Positions 12,151 through 24,404 of a stretch of DNA of 64,000 bases are shown in pieces. The notes beneath the pieces are model-generated. The model saw only the letters and a list, made by a program, of their open reading frames with translations. It made no database searches and was not told the origin of the DNA. Made by a program: the position numbers and the translations under genes. Numbering within the stretch: the stretch's first letter is position 1; the number at the start of each line of letters is the position of its first letter. Origin of the DNA: Jaltomata sinuosa (taxonomy: Eukaryota; Streptophyta; Magnoliopsida; Solanales; Solanaceae); NCBI GenBank assembly GCA_003996215.1, contig QJPP01003523.1:42543-106542 (forward strand), read 5' to 3'.

Positions 12151-13210
12151 ATGCCTAAGACGAGTTTGACAGTTGTTGGTGTCGAGGCTTATGTGCCTGT
12201 TGCTTCAGTGCTTCCATCAGTGTCAGGACTTCAGCGTGAGAGTTTGTTACATCATATAGGGGGTGTGGGGCTAGCCCAACCTCTGATTGGATTTATAGTG
12301 GCCCCAATTCTTCAGGACACCGTGTTTAGGACTCTGATTCCTCCGGTGAGTGTTTTAGTACCCGGTTCTTTGAGTGGTGCCCCAGTTGGGGTTGAGCTTC
12401 TAGTTCTTCTGCAGGGTTTTCAGTCAATATTAGTGTATGAGGCAAGATGTCATGAGATGGTTAGGCGTACTGCTAGGGTTGTGCCTTTAGAGTTTGATAG
12501 AGTTCAGAGCTTTTTGGAGGTTTGATTTCACTGCTCCGTTTGGCGACCGAGCACTTGGTTACAGTTGGAATGACTTTCTTTCAGGTAGTGGATCATGCTT
12601 GGGCTATCAAGGTTTTGTGTCGTGAGGCTTATGGGGGTAGTGCTAAGAGATATTGTGGTCAGGATAGTTTCCGAGGTTCCCAGACTCGAGGTAGGGGATT
12701 CTCTTCTACAGACCGGTTCCATTACTTCTTGTCTACCAGGCCAGTTTCAGTTGCTCCGCAGGTTCCAGAGAGTGGGGTACAGGGCGTGTTGAGCTTAGTG
12801 GACATGGTACAAGTTAGATTTCTCGAGGGTTGCATTCAGGTTGTGTAGGTCATAGTGGCTGGTCAGGTTCAGTGCGACCTCCTCACTCGTACGTACCTAG
12901 TGGGATTTGCTTTCAATGTTGTGTGTGTGGGCACTTTGCTAGGGATTGTCCCATGATTCTATCTTCCAGCCAGCAGGGAAAACAGGTGTTATCTCCCAGG
13001 GCTTCAGTGCCACTGGCTATGGGTGGTCCCCAGGTGGTTAGAGGTGGATTTCAACCAGATGGTTCATGTATTCATCCAGAGTCGACAGGCACCGTGCATC
13101 GAAGTAGGGCTTCTTTAGGTTTCTATAGTTGTGAGGTGATGAGGCATTATGCTAGATACTTTCCTCGGCGAGAGATAGTTAAGACTTCAGCTTCGACTAC
13201 TCAGTCCTGA
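12151..13210 (+). pseudogene. Broken gag of element B
   Basis: Gag reading frame in three pieces: 12151-12525, 12522-12848 and 12830-13210, joined by frame changes. Piece one has the start MPKTSLTVVG and the capsid-type stretch ILVYEARCHEM. Piece two continues with FQVVDHAWAIKVLCREAYGG and an Arg/Gly/Ser-rich linker. Piece three carries an intact zinc knuckle CFQCCVCGHFARDCP (C-x2-C-x4-H-x4-C) and then a decayed second one (FYSCEVMRHYARYFP). The ATG lies about 190 bp after the primer site, as in A and C. Two knuckles in a row recur in all three copies. It cannot encode full Gag as it stands. Confidence 0.8.
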
Positions 13211-15623
13211 GTTAGACCCTGTTAGTCTGATGCCCCTTTTGATGGACTCGAGGTTGAGGTCCTGATATCATTACTCCAGGTTAGGCTCTTGTTACCTTCG
13301 TCTTATGATAGTCCCATTTGCATTGCGGTTTTTCCCCTTCTACCGTCTAGTAGCTTATATGCTTACCTGCTACTTATTTAGTTGTTTGACTATCTAAATA
13401 TAGTGTTTATGCATTGTTTTCTTGGTAGTTTATTCCTTAGTAGTGGATGGGGTGAGTTATCCTTGATAGGTGTTTACCTGGAGTTATAGCTCGTGGATAG
13501 TTCTTGTTAGTCTCTTTTTTGGCTAGGTTTGTTACCTATTCCATTGTGGTTCTAGACTTGTGTTAAGTCTTCCTTGTTGAGCGTTCCTAGATGGTTGTTG
13601 CATAGGTGATGGTCTAGCATTTTCTAGAAGTCCTTGTGTGAGTTGGTGTTACCAGTAGTTGTGCCAGAGTTTGAGCTCTTGTTTTGAGTTGAGAGGTGTC
13701 AGATATGCTAGTGTGCATAAATTGGTTTTTTTTTCCGGGTGATTAGAATCAATCCTCTTTGTTTGGTTGGAAGGTATGTGGGTTTTTCCTATAGTCTTCT
13801 TCAGTTTCTTGCCTGGTTGGTTTGTCTTATTGTTCGCCCGGTTCCAATTGGAATGAATTTTGATCGTAGCCCTCTGGTTGAGCTTCTGATCCAGTTTTGT
13901 GATTGAGTTTATCTTTAGCATTTCTGATTAAGTGTTGACCATAGCCTCGTGGTTGAGTTATACTCATAGAATATTTGGTGATTCGAACATCCGACCTATT
14001 TTCTCCTTCCTTGTAGACTTTTGACGATGTAAGTATGGGAGCTAAGGAAATGGCTCCATATTTTATTTGAGAAGAGTTTGTAGGGTTCAGTATATGATAA
14101 GGAAGGGTTTTGTTTAGTTGAAAAAGAAGGGAGACTACTCCTTGTTCGTGCTTGTGTGTTCTAGATAGTACGAGGTTCCTTCTACCATGGTTGGATAGAC
14201 TCATCGGTGTAAGTTTGAGATTCAGCAGTGGTGTATGCTATATGTGATCAGGTTGTGCGGGTTGAGGCTAGCGAGGCTAGTTTGGGTTCTAATGGTACTT
14301 TGAGAAAGCTCGATTTGCTCGATTTGCTGATTCTTCTGGGGTTGTCTTTTATGTGGGGTCCAGCATTGGTTAGATTCGGCAAGTATGGACTAGAAGTTTG
14401 GTATGTAGTATGCTTCAGGATGGTTGGTTTGTTTGCCGATACAGTAGAACGGTTGATTCAAGCCAAAGTAATGAGTTGAAGTTATATGCAAAATTTTCCA
14501 TGGTTGGATGGCAACTTTGAACCCCAGGCACCTTTTATTTTGCCTTTGGGTTGTTTTGACTTGCTATTCATGGCATGGTGGACTTCTTCTTGAGATGAGA
14601 TTACTAAGGCAATTTCAAGTCCGAATGGTGTTTGAGTATTCAGAGTAGCAGTATATACTTCTTAGAGTTTGGATCTTAAGTGATGGCTTCGGACTTCGTG
14701 GTGGGCTTACCACACTCCTTGCAGGATCTTAGTTCTAGTTTGGATCTGTTGGGAAGATTTGTCTGGTGCCTTCATATTTAGTTATGTCAGAGTGGGTTCG
14801 GGTCAACGAGGTTGGTTTTTTTCTACAGTTTGGAAGTTCACCGTCAACACAAGGTATTCATATATACCTTTCCTATCTTTGGTATGCAGACTTCAGTTGG
14901 ATTCAGATGGGTTGTTCATCTGGGTTTGATTAGCTAGTTTGATGTTAGAAAAAGTGTTCGTTCATTGGTTGATGGTCAGTCAGGGCAGGTAACTCTAGTT
15001 TTTGATGATATGTTATGGGTTGTTATCTTAGATGGCAAAGGCTAGTAGACAATAGCTTGACTTTGATATAACTTGAGTATAAAAGGTGACTTCATTCGTG
15101 GTAGAGTATAAGCAAAAACTGTGGATCTCTGGTGTGTCGGTTAATGCTTCGAGGGTGGTTTGAGTGTTCGACTTGTATGCAACTTCCTGTTATGGTACAA
15201 AAGGATTAAGTTCAGAATAAAAGAGTTTTGTAGATCAGTGGGTTCATGAGTTGGAGTTCTGGGTTGATGAGTTTTTTGTTAAACTTGGTTGTGTTTTCAA
15301 AGATTCGAGCTTTGTATGTTAGTCGCCTTGCTTCTCTGGTTCTGGTGTTGTGTCGGTACTTTCCGGTTGTGATTCTCGAGGTTCAGTTTGGGTTGGCAGA
15401 TTCTTAGAGTTTTGCAGAGTGAGTTTGGAATCTAGCTTGGCTAGTAGTGAGTTTTAGGCTTGGTTACTTCTGTTGGTTCTGTTCTTTTGGGTGCCATCCG
15501 GTCGTGAAAGCTACCCGGGTTGTCCGAGAGAGTAGTGCAGGATTTGTATTCGTTGTTCTTAAATCTCTAGTCTTTCTTTCTTTCCTGACTTTTGGGGAAG
15601 AAAGTCTTTTTAGTAGTGGATGA
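13211..15623 (+). pseudogene. Decayed pol remnant of element B (integrase linker and chromodomain traces)
   Basis: No long coding frame. At 14229-14300 a short frame reads CDQVVRVEASEASLGSNG, which resembles the linker before the integrase zinc-binding domain in element G (RDRVLRVEAKEALVDDEG). Near 15490-15530 the DNA gtgccatccggtcgtgaaag matches the chromodomain end (WxHxPxxEATW) seen in D and G and the corresponding trace in C. Reverse transcriptase and RNase H motifs were not found. A purine-rich tract with tagtagtggatga ends at 15623, immediately before the 3' LTR. Other open frames here (for example 13649-14204 minus) are shadows. Confidence 0.55.
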
Positions 15624-16366
15624 TGTATTGACCCTCCCGATCATTTACGCATATTTGCCTTTCTTGTACCATTAGAGCTTGCATGTAGCAGCCCAAAGTC
15701 ATTTATGGCTTGTCGGAACCATTAGTTCGGTGCATGGGCCGTCTGTTTGGTCTTTTTGGTCATTCCTTGTTTTAGAGCTTTAGTCTTTTGAAATCATTGA
15801 CTTCAGTCAATATTCTTAGTGAACGTGCTTGGAATCAAATTCTGACAGTTCTATTAGCTCCAGAGCATGGACTTTGGTCTAGTAGGACCTATGGTCAGGA
15901 TCCAGTCAGCTTGGAATTCTCTCTCGTTCTGTGTTTCCAAGCCAGTTGCGCTTACTTGGTTGACTTTGGTCAACATTCGGAGAATACGTCCCCGGATGAA
16001 AATTCCGTCAGCTTTGTTAGTTCTGAAATGTCGAGTTTAGGCTAGGGGGACCATTGGTTCGGGTTCTGAGGCTTCCGAACTTGTTTTCGGCCATTGGGTT
16101 CCATTTTGAAAATAGTTGGCTAAAGGTTGATTTTGGGTGTGGGGTCCACTTTTAATTAAATAGACCTTTGATAGGATTTTCGTCAATTCTATTGGATCTA
16201 GAATGCCATTTCTAGTCGAATAGCTCAGGTCGTTTGTGTTCGCGGGACCCCGAATGCGTTCTCGGGGACCCAAAGTGTGAAAATCTGCCCTTGAACAGTT
16301 GGTTGCTATTATAGAACTTTTTGTGCTTTGCATTTACGAGCCTTGGCCGCGTTCGCGAAGGCCATT
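15624..16366 (+). repeat. 3' LTR of element B, truncated after 743 bp
   Basis: Starts TGTATTGACCC and follows the 5' LTR closely until its first GC-rich repeat (gccgcgttcgcgaaggccatt), where it switches into the inverted LTR of element C. Confidence 0.85.
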
Positions 16367-17048
16367 GCGGTCCCACCAGATACAACAAATATCAGCAACA
16401 GCTAAAACTTCAATGGGGCACTCCGAGCACAATCGAAACCTGATACTCAGAAACCAATAGAGTTGTTTGAGTGAAAATGACATTCCGGACTCAATAGAAT
16501 CAACGTATTTACTAACGGAGATCGTTTCGGAAGAATGTTGACCCAAGAATACGCTATCTAACGCCAACCGAACACCCAAAAAGAGCCCGGATCACCCAGG
16601 ACTCAAACCAACCAACTACCTAACCCAAACTCAGCATTCCGGAGCTAACAACGCTGATGAAATTCCCATCCGAGGTTATCTTCTCCGAATGTTGACCAAA
16701 GTTAACCAAACCAGTCCAACTAGCCTGAAAACACAGAACGAGAGAGAATTCCAAGCTGAAAAGCTCCCGAATTTTGACCAAAGGTCCCTCTAAACCAAAG
16801 TCCACGCTCCAAAACTAACAGAATTGTCGGAATTTGATTCAGAGCATGTTCACCAAGAATGTTGATTGGAGTCAACAATTTCGAAAACTAAATTCTCTAA
16901 AACAAGGAATGGCCAAAAAGACCAAGCATATGGCCCGAGCACTGAACTACCGATCCCAGCAAGCCATAAATGACTTGGGGCCGCTACAGGCAAGCTCTAA
17001 CGGTATAAGAAAGATGAAAATGTGTAAATAACCAGAGGAGTAATTACA
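16364..17048 (-). repeat. 3' LTR of element C, truncated, inverted against B
   Basis: Minus-strand LTR. Its start (TGTAATTACTCC on the minus strand) is at 17048 and its sequence follows the C 5' LTR (23727-24404) for about 685 bp, then ends at the repeat block. The junction with B shares ATT (16364-16366), a possible microhomology. Confidence 0.8.
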
Positions 17049-19619
17049 TCATCCACTACTAAAAAGACTTTCGTCCCCGAAAGTCAGGAAAGAAGGATAG
17101 ACTACAGATTAAAAGGACAGCAGAAACACAGCCCGCACTACTCTCTCAGACAACCTGGGTAGCCTCCTCGGTCGGATGGCACCAAACAGAACTAACGAAC
17201 GCAACCAAGCCTAAACCCATTACTAGCCAAGCTAGATCCAAACTGATCTCTAAAACTCTAAAGATTTGCCGACCTAAACTGAACTTCGAGAATCTCAATC
17301 GGAAGCACCAACTCAACACGGAAACAAAAAAAGCAAGTCTATACAAACACAGAGCTTGAATCTTCCAAACCACCACCAAATTTACCAGAAGAGACATCAA
17401 CCCAAAACACCAACTTATGAACCCACTGGTCCACAAATCTCTATTATCCTGAATAGAACCCTTTCACACCATAACCAGAGTTTGCATACAAGTTGAACAC
17501 TCAACCACCATCAAAACATCAACTGAAACACCAAAAATACACAGCCTTCGCTTATACTCTACCACGAATGAAGTCACCCTTTATACTCAAGTTCTACAAA
17601 AGTCAAGCTAAAGTCTACTAACTTTTGCCATCCAAGATAACAACCCGCAGCAGGTCCTCAAAAGGTTTGAGTTACCCGACTAACCTGACCATCAAGCAAC
17701 GGAAGAACACTTTTTCCAACACCAAACTCACTAACTGAACCCAACTGATCAACCCATCTGAATCCGACTGAAATCTGCACACCAAGGTTAGGAGAGGCAT
17801 ATATGAATACCTTGTGTTGACGGAGAAAGTTCTAAACTATAGAACATACCCAACTGTTGTTCCATGCCGAGTCTGAGTTAACTGGAAGTGAATGAACCAG
17901 GATAATCTGCCCAACAGACAAAAACCAAAACCAAGCCTCTACAAGGAGTGTGGTAATCCCACCACAACGTCTGTAATTATCATCTAAGTTCCATACTCTG
18001 AGAACACTGTTGTAACTCAAAATTACTCAAACACCATTATGTTTTGAAGTCATCTTACCAAGTTCACCTTGGGAAGAAGTCCACCATGCTATGAATACAA
18101 AGTCAAAACACCCCGAAGGCCAAGGAAAAGGTTCCTAGGATTCAAAGTTACCATCTAGCCATAGAATTTTTTGCATATACCTTCAACTCATTCCTTTGGC
18201 TCGAATCAATCGCTCTACCGGATCTGTACACAACCAACCATTTCGAAGCATATATCATATCGAACTTCTAGCCCATACTGGTCGTGTCTAACCAATACTG
18301 GAACCCCACATAAATAATAACTCCGAAAGAATCAACTAAACAAGCTTTCAAATCCTCGACAAATGAAGGCGACCATAAACCTCAAAGCATCCTTAGAACC
18401 CAAGGATAGGCTCGATGGTCTCAACCCGTACATTCTGACCACATATAATACATCACCGCTAGTTATGGAACTTACACCACTGCATCTATCTAACCAAGAA
18501 GGAAGAAACTTCTTACCATGAAGAGCACCGCTGGCATCAGGAATATCCCGCCCCATACAGAGGTTAGCTAAGGACTAGGTGTTCAAGGCCAATAGCGGCA
18601 TACAAAATTGAAGTAAAAAAGCTAAGTTGCCTGCACCCACTGCCTCCCGGCACTAGGATGCTGCAACCAAATAGAAATTGCCATAAACCATTTGACGAAC
18701 CCTGTCAAGCCATGATTCTGAACCCCAACTTTAAAAATTTCCAACCAAAGCCTTGGTCGAACCCGTATGCTGCCAATGAACCTTTAAGAACCCAAGCCAA
18801 CTAGTCTTGAACACGCAAGTTGACAATATCACCGCTGCTACCAAAACACAAACCAATCGATGGAAAACACTTAGTCAAAAGTGCTAAAGTCAAAACCCAG
18901 ATACAGTGCCAACATCAAGAGCTCATCCAAAGAACCACGATCAGGATTCGTTCCAACTGGAACTGGGGATACAACAAAACACCCGACGGATAAGGAACTG
19001 GAGGAGACTATGGGAACAATCCATATACCTGCCAACCTCCTAAACTAATCAACAAAGAGGGTCAACTCTAAACACTCGAGAGGCCAAATCAATCTATGCA
19101 CACTAGCATAACCAATATCTCCCAACTAAGGCAAAATCTCATCTATGGCACAACTATCAGTAATACACCAAACCATCACACAGATCTCTAGCCATGCTAG
19201 ATAACGGCCTAGGCAACAATTATCTAGGACCGCTAGAAAGGAACACCCAAAGCAAGCCTAGAACCACAAAAAACAGGAAGCGAGCTCTACAAAGCCTACT
19301 CACAAGCTACAACTCCGGGTAAAACACCTCACCAGGCTAACTCACCCCCATCCACTACAAAAAAATAAACTACCAATAAAACAACACATCGATACTACAA
19401 TTCAGGTAGCCAAACAACTAAATAAGTAACAGGTAGGCATATAAGCAAATAAACGATAGAAAGGAAAGAATCACAATGAGAGAAGGACTAACACAAATCG
19501 AAGGTAGCAAAGGCCTGACATGGAGCAACGATATCAGAAACCTCTATCTCTAACCTACCAAGAGGAGCATCAAGATGACAGGATCTAACTCTGGACTGAG
19601 TGGTCAAAACTGAAGGCCT
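17049..19619 (-). pseudogene. Decayed pol remnant of element C
   Basis: Minus-strand internal sequence between the 3' LTR and gag. Near 17150-17190 a frame reads WCHPTEEATQVV, a degraded chromodomain end. Near 18375-18440 the DNA matches the integrase-linker trace of B. The distance from gag ATG to this landmark is about 2.1 kb, as in B, so the two share the same deletion. No reverse transcriptase, protease or RNase H motif was found, and no open frame exceeds about 100 codons. Confidence 0.55.
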
Positions 19620-20509
19620 AACCAGCCCGCAACGGGGAGAAGCTCTATAAACGTGACAAATCTCTCCACAATCATAGCAACCAGGCTGACCAGGATACAC
19701 AATCGTGGGGAAATTCCTAGCAAAGTGTCCATGCTCACCACACTAAAAACAACCTCTACCAGATGAAACCCGATGTATTGAACTCACTGAACTTTGCCGG
19801 CCACTGTGACCTACACACTCTGAAGGCAAACCCCAAAGGATATGATCCCAAACCCTCCTGCTCTGCTCAACATGTCCTGTACCAACACCCTATGGAACTC
19901 GTGGAGCAATTGAAACCAACCTGGTAGAAAGAAGTAGTGAAACCTATCTCTGGTGGGGAATCCCCTACCTCAAGTCTGAGAACCTCGAGAACTGTCCTGG
20001 TGATGACGTCTCTTAGCACTACCTCCATAAGCCTCATGACATAAACCCTCAACAGCCCAAGCATGGTCCACTACCTGAAGAAAAGTCATCCCAACTGTAA
20101 CCATGTGCTCGGTCACCAAACGGAGAGGTGAAATCAAACCTCCAACCAAATTCTGAACCCTATCAATCTTCAAAGGTACAACCCTAGCAGTATGCCTAAC
20201 CATGTCATGAAATCTATCCTTGTACTCCAATACGAACAGATAAACCTGATGAAGAATTTGAAGCTCAACCATAACTGAAGCATCACTCGTAGAACCAGGT
20301 GCTAAAACACTCACCGGAGGACTCAGAGTCCCAGCCACGGTGTCTTAAAGAACCAGGGTCGCTACAAATCCAATCGGAGGCTGGGCTGGCCCCATACCCC
20401 CTAGCTGAGGTGGTAAACTCTCACTCTAAAGTCCTGGCGCTGACAGAAGCACTGAAGCATCAGGCACATAAGCCTCGACACCAATCATTGTCTAACTCAT
20501 CTTAGGCAT
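19488..20509 (-). pseudogene. Broken gag of element C
   Basis: Gag from ATG 20509, in several frames. The frame 20338-19970 contains LEYKDRFHDMVRHTARVVPLK and VVDHAWAVEGLCHEAYGGSAK, the best-preserved capsid part among A-C. A zinc knuckle near 19700-19760 has a stop inside its first C-x2-C and ends HFARNFP. A second one at 19700-19640 reads CYDCGEICHVYRASPR. Stops and frame changes prevent a full product. The neighbours are the primer site (20701-20714) upstream and the decayed pol downstream. Confidence 0.75.
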
Positions 20510-20700
20510 CTGAGAACGAATAAACAACTGAAGTCTTAGAAGTCAATAAAGCCAGGCATGCATGGTAAGGATCCAAGAATATGAAACTTTTCCTAACAAT
20601 GCCATGTAGCCTCCAACAGATAGGATATGGACATCATCATACTGATCCACAAGACTCTACTTAGACACTTGCCTCTGTACCATGCCACCGATGAACCTAG

Positions 20701-20714
20701 GGCTCTGATACCAA
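20701..20714 (-). other. Primer-binding site of element C (initiator tRNA-Met)
   Basis: Minus strand TTGGTATCAGAGCC, two bases from the LTR end at 20717. Confidence 0.9.
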
Positions 20715-20716
20715 GC

Positions 20717-23700
20717 TGTCACGACCAGATTTCTCAGGTCATGATGGCACCTACAACCCCTCAGTAGGCGAACCAATCCCCGTAGCCCGGAATGATTAGT
20801 AATAGGCTACTACCTAACCAAAATGCACCAACAAGAAGAAATAAACAGAAGCAAAATGTAAAGGTAGACAAAGCAGAAGGAAAACTCAAATATATACCTA
20901 AAGAAAACTACACCAACCCCAAGACTTGGTATCGATAGTACAGAAACTTCTAAGAGAGTTTAAGTGCTAGAAGTAACAAAATACAATACAAGTTTATCTC
21001 TGAAAGTACAAGGAGTAACAGATACAAAAGATGAGATGTGGTTAAGCCCCGACCGTCAGGCGCTCACCCTAGTCTCAAATATCCATAAAATCTGCACGAG
21101 TCTCCAACGCGATCAACAGCGAAAGCTCAACTAATATCTGCACCAAAAAGTGCAGAAGTGTAGTATAAGCACCAAAACAATAGGTACTCTATAGGAATCA
21201 TCATCCGACTGAGCGCATATAAGATATAAAAGCAATGAGTAACAGATAGCAAGAAAGCAGTCACTGAAGCAATAAGGAAAGTGCAAGGAGCTAGCACAGA
21301 GAATAGACAACCAAAAGCTACAAGTAAAAACATGCTAGCACAGAGGATACAATTACACAGAATCACAGGTGAAAGAAAGGAGAACGCATCTGGAGTCCTT
21401 GCCCAACAATATAAGTCAGTAAAGAGAGAGAGAGAGAGTTGAGAAAATGGCAGTATATCGATAACCTAAAGTAAAGGGAAATGATGGAAAGCAGTCTAAC
21501 ATACTTAAATGGAATCAACAAGTATAAGGAAATCATAACACCAATCCAATCACATGATAGCATAAACAGGAAATCACCTCATAAGTACAACCCTAGAATG
21601 GAATAACTATCCCACAATTACTGAGAGATACCACTCAACTCCCAACAAGGATAGAACCAGAATCTCACACTCTGCTCAGAAGGCCACACAAAATTACCTC
21701 AATAAGATAGGACTCCCTAGCCCTCTCAATCATCAAAAATTCCTCAACCAAAGCCTCAACAGGTTAACCATCACTGATCCTTCAATAACCAAAAGCCAAG
21801 ACAAACTCTAAATAAAGGCAGGAGAATATAATCTATCTACAGTCCCAACGGCCGCCCATACAACCGAGGAATGCAATCAAGTGAAAACAAACCCTTCGGC
21901 TGCCTATACAACTGGAGCGTACACTGAACACACAGCAAACAAGGGTGGAATCAAATGCATGATGCGATATGATGTGACAGTAACTGGTATATTCCCCCTC
22001 AGGTACCCCGCGAGTCTGTATAGAGGCGGGACCCATGGAAGACTCTTTCCTGTGTACCTCTCCTCCACCATACACCCTTCTCCTAGCACGGAGCATCGGC
22101 CCATAGCCTGTGGCCAAGGAATGACAGGGGTCCATGAAGGTCTACCCCTCGACCAAATACAAAAACTTAATCTCGAAACGTGTCCTCTGGTATCGAGTTT
22201 GGGTTCAAGCCAGTGGCTAAGTCTCAAATGTAGCTCAAAACTCGAAAGTTTGTAGTACCTGTCCGGCTTTGACCCGGGTCTAAAACAGTAGTAGTAATCT
22301 CAAAAGACCCTCTCAAGGGTTCCCAAAGTATACTCAGGTCTAAATCAGTGATCAAAGTCTCAGTAACCCTCTCAAAGAGTGCCTGGAGTGTGGCCGGGTC
22401 TAAAACTATAGTAAATCAAGTCTAGTGCTCTGCCCAGCAGAGACTAGTATCAGTAATAAAATCAAGTTTGGTGATCTGCCCGGCCGAGACTAGTACCAGT
22501 AATAAAATCAGTGCAAAATCATCTAAAAATCCCCTTTTCTATCATCAACCGTACCAAAAATGGGCCCCCGGGGTAATGCAAGTTTAGGAAAACTGTCTGT
22601 AGAGGCTCGCAGCCAAAACTATAGTAAAACATGCAGGGAAAAACCTTTTTCATGGATGATATGCTCGTACACAAATATAAAATTAGCCCAATGGCTCACA
22701 ACAATTCCTATCAGCCCTACACAGGCCCAACAACTACTCTGCAGACATAACCAGCCTAAAAGTATAATCTTTATATTCCGCACTCGCGGACATTCCCCAA
22801 ATAACCCACCATCTATGTTCCATAGTCAATACAAGGATGCACAGGACCACAAGGGTAATATACAATACTACGCGAATACTACAAACAATGTATGGATTTA
22901 CGGATGAACAAGGCGGACAAGATCTGGGGTACCAACCTATAACAACCCACCCAAGCATGTTAATTAATGCAGTTATAGACTATATACACAGTGTCTAGGT
23001 AGGGAAAGCCATAACCTACTTGTCGTTCAACGAATAGCTGCGGGGACGGTGTCGTCCAGGCTCGAACTTCTCCGAGAAGCTCCAAATCATGAAACCACTA
23101 TCAAGACAATAATCTATGCATTAACACGATACTAACAATACCCATAATTCTATACTTATAGCCGGACCAAAATTTGGATCACAAACGGGCCCAAGGGCAC
23201 CGCAACTTGAAGCCGAAAATGCAGAAGTACAAAATGATCACAACGATCATAGGAGTACATGCCCAGAAAATCGTATGGTTTGGGCATTAAAATTGGGCTA
23301 AAATAGCCTACCAACTTTAAGAAATCAAAGAGGGAAAAAAGAGAATGAAAAGTTGAAATTTAACAAAAAGCTAATCGGATTAATGACAGAAAAAAGCTCA
23401 CGAAGCTATAGTGAGTTTACCCCAAGAAATTGATGGCCAGAAGTGAAGAAATTTGAGCTTGGGAGCTCTCAACAATGGAGGGACGAAGTTGGAAATAAGG
23501 AAAAATAGAGAAGAATGTTTAATTTATAACACTGCCAGATGATATCACAATTACGACACTTTTGTCACAATTGCGGGACACCGCATATGCGGCCAAGCAC
23601 TGCAAATGCGTAAAAACACCGCAAATGGCCAAAATACCACAAATGCGGCAAAAAATACCGCAAATGCGGCTAGAGTACCGCAATTGCGGCCAGAGTACCG

Positions 23701-24404
23701 CAAATGCAACCAAAAATACCGCAATTGTGGTCCCACCAGATACAACAAATATCAGCAACAACTAAAACTTCAACGGGGCATTTCGGGCACAATTGGAACC
23801 CGATACTCAGAAACCAATAGAGTTATTTGAGTGGAAATGACATTCCAGACTCAATGAAATTAATGGATTTACTAACGGAGATCGTTTTAGAAAAATATTG
23901 ACCAAGTCAACACTAGCTAACGCCAACCAAACACCCAAAAAGAGCCCGGATCACCCGGCACCCGAGCCAACCAGCTACCTAACCCAAATTTGGCATTCTG
24001 GAGCTAATTGCACTGACAAAATTCCCATCCGCGGTCGTCTTCTCTGAATATTGACCAAAGTCAACCAAACCAGTCCACCTGGCCTGAAAATACAGAATGA
24101 GAGAATTCTAAGCTAAAAAGCTCTCGGATCCAGAATAAAGGTCCCTTTAGACAAAAGTCCACGTTTGGAGCTAACAAAACTATCGGAATTTGATTACGAG
24201 CACATTCACCAAGAATATTGACTGGAGTTAACAATTTCAAAAGCTAAAAGCTCTAAAACAAGGAATGACCAAAAAGACCAAGCAAATGGCCCGGTCACCG
24301 AACTACCGGTTGCAACAAGCCATAAATTACTTAGGGCCACTACAAGCAAGCTCTAATGGTACAAGAAAGGTGAAAATGCATAAATGACCGAAAGGGTCAT
24401 TAAA
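20717..24404 (-). repeat. 5' LTR of element C
   Basis: Nearly complete long LTR, about 3.69 kb. The plus-strand left edge is TGTCACGACC; the right edge, gggtcatta at 24395-24403, is slightly decayed from gggtcatcaca. It contains the roughly 70-bp internal repeats at 22270-22440, a TATA box (TATAAATT on the minus strand, 23521-23528) and the repeat block just upstream of it. The reading frames in 21127-21563 and 21833-22255 are LTR translations. Confidence 0.85.
23521..23730 (-). promoter_or_regulatory. Putative U3 promoter of element C: CCGCAAATGCGG repeats and TATA box
   Basis: Eight tandem units of 18-21 bp (23577-23730) built on CCGCAAATGCGG, which is nearly palindromic, with linkers such as ctagagta and caaaaata. 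On the minus strand they lie directly upstream of TATAAATT (23521-23528). The unit is unrelated in sequence to the blocks at the same place in A, B and D. Confidence 0.65.

Larger units (their letters stand above)
6875..16366 (+). mobile_element. Element B: pol-deleted Tekay-type gypsy element, plus strand
   Basis: LTR, primer site, gag, short pol remnant and partial 3' LTR, in that order. The internal region (11944-15623, 3680 bp) is about 1.5 kb shorter than that of complete element D. It keeps gag, an integrase-linker trace and a chromodomain-end trace, but no protease or reverse transcriptase motif that I can find. The element begins abruptly inside the LTR of A, as an insertion would. 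Its 3' LTR is cut after 743 bp and joined to the inverted LTR of C, so the target duplication cannot be tested. Confidence 0.75.

Noticed and set aside
13649..14204. Minus-strand Lys/Asn-rich open frames inside element B
   Set aside because: No similarity to a known domain; they lie antisense to decayed internal sequence shared with A and C.
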